Shown piece after piece: positions 55,539-64,000 of a stretch of DNA of 64,000 bases. Position numbers and translations under genes: made by a program. This stretch comes from Selaginella moellendorffii (lineage: Eukaryota > Streptophyta > Lycopodiopsida > Selaginellales > Selaginellaceae): assembly GCF_000143415.4 (NCBI RefSeq), contig NW_003314290.1, positions 673,470-737,469 of the forward strand. The letters run 5' to 3'. The notes below the pieces were generated by a model. That model did no database searches, was not told the origin of the DNA, and saw only the letters and a program-made list of their open reading frames with translations. The first letter of the stretch is position 1, and every line of letters begins with the position of its first letter.

Positions 55539-58500
55539 TTAACTGTCGAGTGTGATTCGATACTCTTCCAGTTCTCCATCTTGAGCAAGCTCACTCTCTC
55601 TAATCTCCCGGATCAGCCTCTCCATCTCCTCCACTCTCCCATCCCTGGCGCAGCACTCCAAAACGATCTTGTAACTCGCCAAGCTCGACACTCCCTTGAT
55701 CTCCTCCAGCACCTCCATCGCTCGATCCAGCTTGCCGCTCTCCTTGCAAAGCTCCGCAAGAACAGCCTCAAACCCAGCCACCATCTCGCGCTTCTCCCTG
55801 CTGCCGCTTTGCTGCGACAAAACCTCGAGGCCCCTCTCCACCTTGCCGTGCTCGCACAAGCTCTTCACCAGCGTGTTCACCGTCAAGGCGTCTGGAACGC
55901 ACTTCTCCGCGAGCATTCCTTGGAAGATCTCGTCGGCCTCGTCCGCGAGGCCCTCCATGCACAAGCACCGAACCAGCCCCTGCTCCGGCACCGAGCGCTT
56001 CTTCACCATCTTCCTGTGGATCTTCACGACGCTGCTGCTCCCACCCGGCTGCTTGCACAGCGCCACCATGAGCGCGTTGTAGAAGAATCCATTCGGAACC
56101 AAGTCCCGCTCGTGCATCGTCTCGAGCAGGCTTTGAGCCTCCGCGAGCTTGCCGTCGCTGGTTAGCGCGCTGAGGATGCTGTTGTAGGCCTCGGAGCCTG
56201 GCCTGTGATGCTCGGGAATGGCCTGTAGAAGCTTGAGAGCTTCGTCCACTCTCGCCACCGCGCAGAGGCCATCGATAAGCGAGAAGTACATCCCGGAAGT
56301 CGGCACCACCCCCGCTTCCAGCGAGCCATCGAAAAGAGCGAGAGCTTTGTCCACCATTTCCTGCTTGCAAAGTGCCGAGATGATGGTCCCATACGTGATG
56401 GTGTCCGGAACACAGCCTTTCTCCACCATAGCCACGAACAGCTCCAGAGCTTCGTCCACTTTCTCCAGGCCGCAGAGCCCCGAGATGAGGGAGTTGTACG
56501 TGTAGACGTTTGGAATGCAGCCTTTGGCCTCCATAGCGCCGAGGAGCCTGCGAGCATCATCGAGCTTGCCAGCCTTTCCCAGCCCGTCTATGAGAGCGCT
56601 GTAAGTCACCACGTCCGGAACTCGGCCCTTCTCGATCATTGCGTCGAAGAGAGTAATGGCCTCTTTGATCCTGCCTTCCTTGCAGAAGCCGTTGATGAGC
56701 GAGGTGCACGAGACGACGTCCGCCAGGAATCCACTCGTGCTCAGCAGCTCTCGGGCCTCGTCAACTTGCCTGGCTTTGCAAAGGCCGTCGACGAGGATGT
56801 TGTAAGTCACGACTGTTGGCTTGACACCTCTCTTGAGCATCTCCTTGAAAGTGGTCATGGCCTTCTTCCACTTCCCCGCCCTGCACTGGCCGCAGATGAG
56901 TGTGTTGAAAGAGATAGCGTTCGGCGAGCATCCCTTCGCTTCCATGCCAGAGAGTAGAACCTCGGCCTCGTCCACTCTCTTCTCCTTGCACAGGCCGTTG
57001 ATAACAGCGTTGTGGGAGACAACGTCAGGAACGCAGCCTTTCTCGTCCATGTCTTTGAGCATGAGGAGAGCGTCCTCGACTCTGCCTGCCTTGCACAGCC
57101 CGTCGATAAACACCGTGTAAGTGATCGCATCCGGCTCCAGGCCGTGCTTTACCAAGCCGGAGAAGAGCTCGAAGGCTTCGTTCACTCTATCTTCTTTGAG
57201 CAGGCCATCGATGAGGATGTTGTACGTCGGCACCTCAGGCTCGTAGCCTTGCTTCAGCACACTGCCGAAGAGCTTGAGTGCTTCCGAGACGCCCTGTTCT
57301 CTTGCCAGGCCATGGATGAGAGCGTTGTAGGAGACGATATCCGGCTTGCAGCCGTTCAATACCATCTTCTCGAGCAGCTGCCTGGCACTCTCCAAACGCT
57401 TGGCCTTGCCGAGGCCGTCGATCAAAGAGTTGTAAATGATCGTGTGAGGCCTCAGCCCGAGCTGGATCATCTCGTGGAAACACTTCATGGCCTCGTCAAC
57501 CCTGAGCTCCCGGCACAGCCCGCTGATCAAAGTGCTGTAGGTGATCACGTTCGGAGAGAATCCCTTGTCGACAATCAGCATCCGAGCCTCGTCAACCCGG
57601 CCGTTCTTGCAAAGGCCGTTCACCAGAGAGTTGTAAGTCACCACGTCCGGAACCAAATTCTCGGACACCATCCTCTGGAGGATCCTCTGCGCCTCGTCCA
57701 GCTTGTCCGCCTTGCAGAAGCCATTTATGAGCGCGTTGTAAGTCACCACGTCGGGAACAAACCCCCGCTTCACGGCCCCGTCAAAGATCTTAAGCGCCTC
57801 GTCAAGCTCGCCGACCTTGCAGAATCCATGGAGGAGAGTGTTGTAAGTTACAACGTCTGGCGAGTATCCGGCCTTGATCATCCTCTCGTATAGCGCCTGG
57901 GCATCGCTCATCCTTCCACCATTGCAGAGGCCGCTGAGAAGAGCATTGTAAGTTATCCTGTTCGGCCAGAACCCGTGCTTCCTCATCCCATCGAAGACCG
58001 TCTGTGCGTCACCTATCCGGCTTGCTCGGCAAAGCCCGCTGATATAGATGTTGAAAGTGCTGATATCGCAGAGTCCCTTGACGAGGAGCTGCTCCACAAA
58101 CCTGTGAGCCTTCTCGATCTTCCCGGACTTTAGCAAGGATCGTAGCAAGATCCCCACGGTGTAAGCGTCCGGCGAGTAGATCCTCACCAGCTTGTCATAC
58201 ACGGTGTGCATGACGTCGTACATCCGGTTGGAGAGAAGCAGCTCGAGCAGCAAGTTGTAAGCGTTGAGGCTCGGTCTGTGACCATTCCTCTCGGCCCACT
58301 CGAAGAGATCCAAAGCCACGCTTCCATCCTGTAAGTTCTTGAGAGCTTTGACGAACACGTTGGGACGTAAAGTCCCATTGCCACAGTCGAGGAGGCGATC
58401 GAAGTTCCCGAAAGCCGCCTCCTTGAGGACCTCGCTTGGAACATCGTAGGAGGAGAGGGCTGGGGCTCGGCTACCCGAAGGAGCATCCTCTTCCATCTTG

Positions 58501-58658
58501 AGGCTTGGAAGCTCTTGGACGGGAAGCTTCACGGCCTCACACCTCTGGCTTGATGAGCAGGCATTCCTGTGATTGATCCTCCTCCGGCACTGGCGGGCGG
58601 GGACCCCTTGCTCCACGCGCCTGCCCAGAAAATGCTTGTGGCAATCGACAAGCTCCAT
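55539..58658 (-). CDS. P-class PPR protein, about 26 repeats
   Basis: An intronless 1039-residue ORF. After a basic N-terminus (KHFLGRRVEQGVPARQCRRR) that may target an organelle, about 26 canonical 35-residue repeats run to the end. Examples are PDVVTYNTLLHGFCKVGELD and PNVYTYNSLISGLCGLEKVD. No E or DYW tail is present, so this is a P-class protein likely to stabilise, process or help translate an organelle transcript. Positions 5 and 35 of the repeats are mostly N with N, D or S, the RNA-code residues. One repeat is short (ARMLIVDKGFS). The ATG at 58658 is used, as no better Met precedes it. Confidence 0.9.
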   Translation of the reverse strand: MELVDCHKHFLGRRVEQGVPARQCRRRINHRNACSSSQRCEAVKLPVQELPSLKMEEDAPSGSRAPALSSYDVPSEVLKEAAFGNFDRLLDCGNGTLRPNVFVKALKNLQDGSVALDLFEWAERNGHRPSLNAYNLLLELLLSNRMYDVMHTVYDKLVRIYSPDAYTVGILLRSLLKSGKIEKAHRFVEQLLVKGLCDISTFNIYISGLCRASRIGDAQTVFDGMRKHGFWPNRITYNALLSGLCNGGRMSDAQALYERMIKAGYSPDVVTYNTLLHGFCKVGELDEALKIFDGAVKRGFVPDVVTYNALINGFCKADKLDEAQRILQRMVSENLVPDVVTYNSLVNGLCKNGRVDEARMLIVDKGFSPNVITYSTLISGLCRELRVDEAMKCFHEMIQLGLRPHTIIYNSLIDGLGKAKRLESARQLLEKMVLNGCKPDIVSYNALIHGLAREQGVSEALKLFGSVLKQGYEPEVPTYNILIDGLLKEDRVNEAFELFSGLVKHGLEPDAITYTVFIDGLCKAGRVEDALLMLKDMDEKGCVPDVVSHNAVINGLCKEKRVDEAEVLLSGMEAKGCSPNAISFNTLICGQCRAGKWKKAMTTFKEMLKRGVKPTVVTYNILVDGLCKARQVDEARELLSTSGFLADVVSCTSLINGFCKEGRIKEAITLFDAMIEKGRVPDVVTYSALIDGLGKAGKLDDARRLLGAMEAKGCIPNVYTYNSLISGLCGLEKVDEALELFVAMVEKGCVPDTITYGTIISALCKQEMVDKALALFDGSLEAGVVPTSGMYFSLIDGLCAVARVDEALKLLQAIPEHHRPGSEAYNSILSALTSDGKLAEAQSLLETMHERDLVPNGFFYNALMVALCKQPGGSSSVVKIHRKMVKKRSVPEQGLVRCLCMEGLADEADEIFQGMLAEKCVPDALTVNTLVKSLCEHGKVERGLEVLSQQSGSREKREMVAGFEAVLAELCKESGKLDRAMEVLEEIKGVSSLASYKIVLECCARDGRVEEMERLIREIRESELAQDGELEEYRITLDS

Positions 58659-58817
58659 AGCTGCCCTATGAAGCTATGGAACTAAAAATCGCGGAAGTGA
58701 TGCGATCTAATAGAATGCTGCCTAGCATTTATCACCCAGAATCTATAAATTACATCCTCGGATTGCAGGATTGCTGCCGGCACGAGCTGCGACGCTGGAA
58801 TCCACACTTTCAGCCAT

Positions 58818-58826
58818 AAACCCTAA
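58818..58826. promoter_or_regulatory. Telo-box upstream of the P-class PPR gene
   Basis: AAACCCTAA, about 160 bases upstream of the ATG. Confidence 0.35.
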
Positions 58827-58829
58827 GCC

Positions 58830-59512
58830 ATATCCTGTACCCCTTTGAAACTCGAATATCCTTAGATATTTTGGGAGATTAGGGCTAGTGTTTAAGGGTT
58901 AATAGAATATACCGTTCAAGCCAGGTACATAGATTTTAATTTAGATAAGTCACCATTTCTTTTTCTTTTATTACATATTAAGATCCTAGAATTCTGGATA
59001 ATGAAATGTGAGTCTTTATTTTGGATCACTGGCTTCTCAAGTGATGAAATATGATATTTGGAATATTAGTTAATACTTTTCTTAAAATGCTGGATTATTA
59101 TCTAAGAGAATCCTCTCCAATAAAAATGTTAAAACACCACTTAATTGAGGAGGAGATACATAATAAAGGCCTTTTCCATAGTGAATTTGTGGTAAGAAGT
59201 ATGTCATTATTGCCTCAAATATTTTTCTTTAAAAATATTAATAAATTTTTTTTAATAAGTATCATGAAAATCATATTTACATAATATGCATAAATTATTT
59301 ACCAGAGTCTTCATAAATAACATTTAAAATCATAATAAATTATAATTCAATATTTTTAATCTATATTTTAAAAAAATTTCTTGAGAAAACCCTAGGAGAA
59401 GAGGTAAATTAGGATTACTAGAAGCAATACTTATTCAAATATTAGATGGTCTAAATCCATAACCTGATTAAGCTTATATTAGTATTTTTTTATTTATATA
59501 GTGTATAGCCAT
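58830..59512. other. AT-rich spacer
   Basis: Nothing coding was recognised. The composition is strongly AT-biased up to the LTR arm. Confidence 0.4.
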
Positions 59513-60040
59513 TGTCGCGAATGTGACTGCAAGTATTGAAAATTACTAATTAATTAGTCCTTTTGGATATTCTTTCTTTACTGCCATGATGGTAAAAGAT
59601 TAGTATTATTAGTTCATTTTTCAGTTTATGCTCAAGCTAATTGAGAAACTGGTGATCATGTATATACTTATACCGGATAAATATAAAGTAAGAACTCTTA
59701 TGTGTTTCTTGTTGAGCATATTCGATCTGGTATAAAAAACTATTATGTTAATTTGTATTTGCTAGTGTTAAGAACTCCTATGATATTGAGTTTGATCCCT
59801 TAATATTCACTAGATTATAGTTTACTGTGCCTGTCAAACACTCTTGCTGTCATGCACCTTATATTAGTTTTATTTGTTTTCAATTGCTATTTATGGAAAG
59901 TGTCTAGATTTGCTAATTTGGCATATCTATAAAATATATGAATTGTCCTAAATACAATGGTGTTGGTTTTATATCCAAAATTGCAATCCAATGTCATTCC
60001 ATATTTATTAAGTTTTAAGTTAGTCATAAAGAATAACTCT
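59513..60040 (+). repeat. Left LTR arm (+ orientation, diverged)
   Basis: Starts TGTCGCGAATGTGACTGCAA. It is matched, in reverse, by the right arm at about 61420-60890 through words such as CTATTTAT-GAAAGTGTCTA and CAATGTCATTCCATATTTA. It is diverged but colinear. Confidence 0.6.
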
Positions 60041-60089
60041 TAGTACTAAGAGTGGCTAAAGGTGAAAGCCCAAAGCATGTGTTCTTCAA

Positions 60090-60345
60090 GAGGGGGGGGG
60101 GGGGGGGGGGGGGGTGGCGTTTTTTTCTAAAATTAAAAAAGGGAAAATGGGGAGGTTAGGCATAACTAACCCACTTAAAAAAAAGGTTAACCCTTGGTTG
60201 CAAATTTAACTTTTTTTTGCAATTGGGTTAAGGCCAAACCTAAGGGCCCCCCCCTCTTAGCTAGGGGGGGACCCCTATTCCTATTTTAGGCCCCCCGGTT
60301 ACTAAAAAAAAACTAGACCCCCTTTAAATCTTTTTTGGAGGTTGG
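60090..60345. other. Poly-G run and homopolymer block
   Basis: A run of more than 20 G at about 60091-60114 is followed by some 230 bases of exaggerated homopolymers (CCCCCCCC, GGGGGGG, AAAAAAAAA). It lies exactly where the left LTR arm loses its match. Low sequence or assembly quality is likely. Confidence 0.6.
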
Positions 60346-60359
60346 TCCTAGCATTTAGT

Positions 60360-61420
60360 GCATATAGTTTTTACCCTGTGTCTTATGGTGATCTACCATA
60401 GGATAACTACAAAACGGAACTTAAACCTCTATATGCCATATATCACATGCCACATGCCACATGCCACGTGTCCAAAAGACAGTGGTGCGGAACCCGAGTT
60501 TCAAGGCCCTAGGCCATTGAACGAAGGAATGGAGCCAAACTCTTAAACTTGGAGTGTTGGCACTAGAGCACGGAACAACTCCCTAGCGTACAGCATAAGG
60601 AGCGAGGGGATAGAAGCACGGAGCAACTTAGAATAGTCTTAGAATATCCAACATGCTAATGCCAAGACCAGCATGCAAAATGGAGCCAAACGGAGTTTGG
60701 TGTTATTTTAGCATACTGGTGGCCTAATGTGAGGACATGGGTACTCCACTAGCTAACATGGTTTGAAGCTTGGGATTAGACCCAAGCCGGATGTAGAACA
60801 AGGACAGGCATGCAAGCAGGAGCTAAACTATACCTCAGGTTGGTCGACCATGCCTGATTTACCCACTATCCCTACTATACATTTAGAACCCTTCATAGCA
60901 TTTCTAGGACAAGCTTGAAACTTATTAAATATGGAATGTTCTTAGATTGAGAATTTGGACATAGGACGAACACCATTATGTTTAGAACAATCTCTACATT
61001 CCATAGATATGCTAAATAAGCAAATTTAGACACTTTCTATAAATAGCATTTTGGACTGAAATGAGACTAACACAAAGGGCATGATAGTGAGGGTGTTTGG
61101 CAGACATAATAAACTATCATCTAACAATATTGAGAGACTAGTCTCAATACGCAAGGGTTTTTGTTAAGCCAATGCAAAATAGAGCAAAAGAGAACTAAGA
61201 GCCAAGCTGAGTATGCTCAACTAGAAATACATAGGAGTTCCTACCTTATGTCTATTTGTCTAAGTATAGGTGTTAAGCCGAGTAAACTAACACTTGAACA
61301 AAAGGGGCTGATAAAGGGAATCAGAAATACTGACTTCTTGCCGTCATAGCAGTAAGGAAAGAGTGTCTGTAAGGACTGGCTGACAGGTAACTTTTGATAC
61401 CCAAAGTCACATTTACAACA
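60360..61420 (-). mobile_element. 3' LTR of a - strand LTR retrotransposon
   Basis: On the - strand the LTR begins TGTTGTAAATGTGACTTTGG at 61420, directly after the polypurine tract AAAAGGGGGAGAG (61421-61433). The far end is not fixed. It includes a CATGCCA short repeat at about 60444-60470. The internal part of the element lies to the right. Confidence 0.6.
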
Positions 61421-62990
61421 CTCTCCCCCTTTTATGGAAGATCAATGTCCTCGTTGATGCATACTCGAGTCTAGACCACCGGCAAGGAAACAACTTTAAA
61501 AAAAGTTCACGATGATCACACTATGTGAGAAATGCACCAACTTAAATGAGTGAGGGTAACCTTTTTGACTAATGTAGATGCGTTACTAACTTAGACACCT
61601 TCCGGCCGTCACTAACAAGGAAATGACCAATGGAGTTAACCACTCTTGCTGCTCTAGGTGTCATCCAGCTTACAAAAGTGTGATACACCTCTGCCCCAAG
61701 TGACATAGAGAGAGAAGCCATAGGCCCAACCCTTCTGAGCAAAGAAACCAAACCCATCGGTAAAGTTTAAATAGAGTATGGTAAATAGGCAGTTAGAGTT
61801 GTTTACATGGTCACGCCCTTTTTATGGAATAAGGAACATCGACAAAGAGGCAGGTGATGTCACCAATTGATAGTAGCTACCCCATGACTAAAAATTTCAC
61901 CATGCACACAAAGTGCTGAAGCTAATTTGCCTATATTAGCCCAAACTCAAAGATTAATAGATGGACAATATCACAGTCAAAAACAATGATATCTTAGAGA
62001 CTTAATTATTAGTGTTCCTATACTCTAATATTAGTTTATCGAATGATAACTTACTTAGAATACATTTGTGTTCTAATCTAAGATTTATTCCACTAATATG
62101 TAAGCGACTAAATTTTCCATTCTACTTTAGTCACTTAACCACATCTTCGACCATTTCGAGGAATCTCACTCACAACCTCCATAAGTTCTATTCCGGACTT
62201 AGGGTTTGCCATCCCTAAGAATGGCATCCATGCTACTCAACTTTTGCACTTGGTCCTAATGCTCCATGTGTTTGATCCCATAGTCAACACCTTAAAGTAT
62301 CATTGACATATCAACTCGTTACGCTAAAGCCATGCCTATTCACCTTGGTCACACCAGTGGTCTAACACCACCTACATCACAGTCCTGTCTCAAAGATTGG
62401 GCCATTTGTCCATGAGTGATCATCCTAGATCCACTGTTTAGCATCCTTAAGAGGCCCACAGACATGGGGAATAACTTTCCCCAATATCCCTTGTTTGGTC
62501 CCCACTAAGTCCCTTTCTGTCTATGGCTATGTTCGCCAACACCGCCACTGGATCAAGGCCCACAAGCCCGAGCACTAAGTCCTCTTCTTCTTTAGGACTT
62601 CCTTGTTATGTGACCACATCCTTGGTCACTACACCAGAGGACCACTCATCTTCCTTTCCACCATCTGGGACTCTAGGATAACATTTCGGAACACCATGGC
62701 CCTACACGGGCCTTATGGGTATTCTCTTTGCCTTCTGCCTTTGGGTGCTCTAGCCATGGGCTTAGAGCAAGGTTCTATTGAGCCACACTAGGTATCGAAA
62801 TAGGTAATGCCACCCACACTTGGACTGGGAGTATTGATCATTTGATTTGCCAGGGGAATTAGAGCTAGCTCTTGAACACTTCACCAAGTTACCCCATTTG
62901 TCGGTCCGTATTCACTCTAGCTTTGGACTTCCCAGTGGTCATCTCATCACCCAACAGTTGGGTATGGCCTTTCTGGGCCAAACTGGCTCC
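61421..62990 (-). mobile_element. Internal region of the LTR element, no coding domains seen
   Basis: Begins with the polypurine tract. Frames on the - strand are short, and I see no reverse transcriptase, integrase or gag motif. It may be a large non-autonomous derivative. The upstream LTR would lie beyond the window. Confidence 0.4.
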
Positions 62991-62999
62991 AGTGGGACT

Positions 63000-63520
63000 C
63001 GAACTCAAACTTGGACTCGGTCTCGGTCTTGGTTTCGGACTCAGACTTGGGCTCGGTCTTAGTCTCAGTCTTGGTCTCAGATTCCATCTCGGACTCCATC
63101 TCAGACTCCATCTTGGGTCTATCTCAGACTCCATATTGGACTCCATCTCGGGTCCATCTTGGATCCATCTCAAACTCCATCTTGGACTCCATCTCGGGTC
63201 CATCTTGGGTCCATCTCGGACTCCATCTTGGACTCCATCTTAGGTCCATCTCGGACTCCATCTCGGACTTCATCTTGGGTCCATCTCAGACTCCATCTCA
63301 GGTCCATTTCAAACTCCATCCTAGACTCCATCTCAGGTCCATCTCAGGTCCATCTCGGACTCCATCTCATACTCCATCTATGGTCCATATCGGGTCCATC
63401 TCAAACTCCATCTCGGACTCCATCTTGTGTCCATCTTGGGTTCATCTCGGACTCCATCTCGGGTCCATCTCGGGTCCATCTCAGACTCCATCTCAGACTC
63501 TTTCTCAGACACTTTCATGT
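63000..63520. repeat. 12-base-type minisatellite (TCTCGGACTCCA family)
   Basis: About 45 imperfect units of 11-12 bases: CTCGGTCTTGGA-type at the left, then TCTCGGACTCCA alternating with TCTCGGGTCCA. Because many units are multiples of three, several frames stay open on both strands. Confidence 0.85.
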
Positions 63521-63734
63521 GTCATGTGTTGGTCCTCTTGTGTTTGTTTTCTAGAGGCTCACTTATTGCTTACTTCATGCTTGTTCATTGAGCACTTCAT
63601 TAGGAGTTCCACTCCCGCTCTTGACCTTTCAAGTCGGAGCTTTTAGTCCAAATTGTAAGGAACCAACTCCCCGAGGTGTTGTAAGCTAAAGGATCCTCGA
63701 AAACATGACCGAAATGATAAAGAATTCATTAGAT

Positions 63735-63962
63735 GGAACTGAGTCTGAGATCGAGTCCAAGACCGAGTTTGAGACCGAGTTCAAGACCAAGCTTGAGACA
63801 GAGTCCGAGATCCGAGATCAGGTCCGAGACCGAGTCCGAGTTTAAGTCCGAGTTCGAGTCTGAGGTCGGGTCTGAGGTTGAGTCCGAGATTGAGTTCAAG
63901 ACTGAGTCCGAGGTTAGGTCCGAGATCGAGTTTGAGATCGAGTCCGAGACCGAGTCCAAGTA
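63735..63962. repeat. Inverted 12-base minisatellite (GAGTCCGAGACC family)
   Basis: About 19 units of 12 bases, the reverse-complement type of the left part of the array at 63000. The two arrays are about 215 bases apart. Confidence 0.85.
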
Positions 63963-64000
63963 CTAATACAAGTCAAGGGGTTGAAGCCCAAAGCGTGCGT

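Noticed and set aside
62847-63646. Long open frames rich in Ser, Leu, Gly or Pro
   Set aside because: They arise from the 12-base minisatellite, which keeps several frames open on both strands.

Overview
The window looks like nuclear DNA of a lycophyte, most likely Selaginella. The reasons are very short introns (about 45-75 bases) with GT-AG ends, plant-only gene families, several long intronless pentatricopeptide-repeat (PPR) genes including DYW-type RNA-editing factors, and plant transposons (Helitron, CACTA, LTR). The species assignment is an inference from gene structure; no database was consulted.

Layout. 92-5518 holds two intact multi-exon genes on the + strand, a guanylate-binding GTPase and a zinc alcohol dehydrogenase, followed by a tRNA-Gly. 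From 5964 to 35803 lies a large rearranged region. The right arm (27496-35803) carries PPR-DYW pseudogene (+), a giant 1269-residue PPR gene (-) and an intact WAT1-type transporter (+). The left arm (5964-12229) is an inverted copy in which the two end blocks have swapped order and 2.5 kb of the middle is missing. In the left arm the DYW gene is open and fused in frame to an exon of an RCL1 gene, while the transporter and the giant PPR gene are broken. Between the arms are a CACTA transposase relic, mosaics of gene fragments (RCL1, DExH helicase end, a nucleotidylyltransferase and an unrecognised protein) present twice in shuffled orientation, and a decayed autonomous Helitron whose 3' end is clear.

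36094-55064 is ordinary gene space with transposon debris: a DUF760 plastid-type protein, three tandem class III (GH18) chitinases (one with a hevein domain), an F-box protein, a PP2C-like phosphatase, a secreted DUF26/Gnk2 protein, a U1-type zinc-finger protein and a folate carrier (FOLT1-like). Two tRNA-Ser genes and a P-class PPR gene follow (55206-58658). 58700-64000 is AT-rich repeat DNA: an inverted pair of LTRs, a poly-G/homopolymer block, and inverted 12-base minisatellites.

Exon models for the GTPase, ADH, transporter, DUF760, F-box, PP2C, zinc-finger and FOLT1 genes were built by hand from splice signals and family alignment from memory; in every case the summed exon length is an exact multiple of three. 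Functionally, the clearest theme is organelle RNA metabolism (PPR genes) plus plastid folate import and wall/chitin defence genes; there is no operon-like logic.
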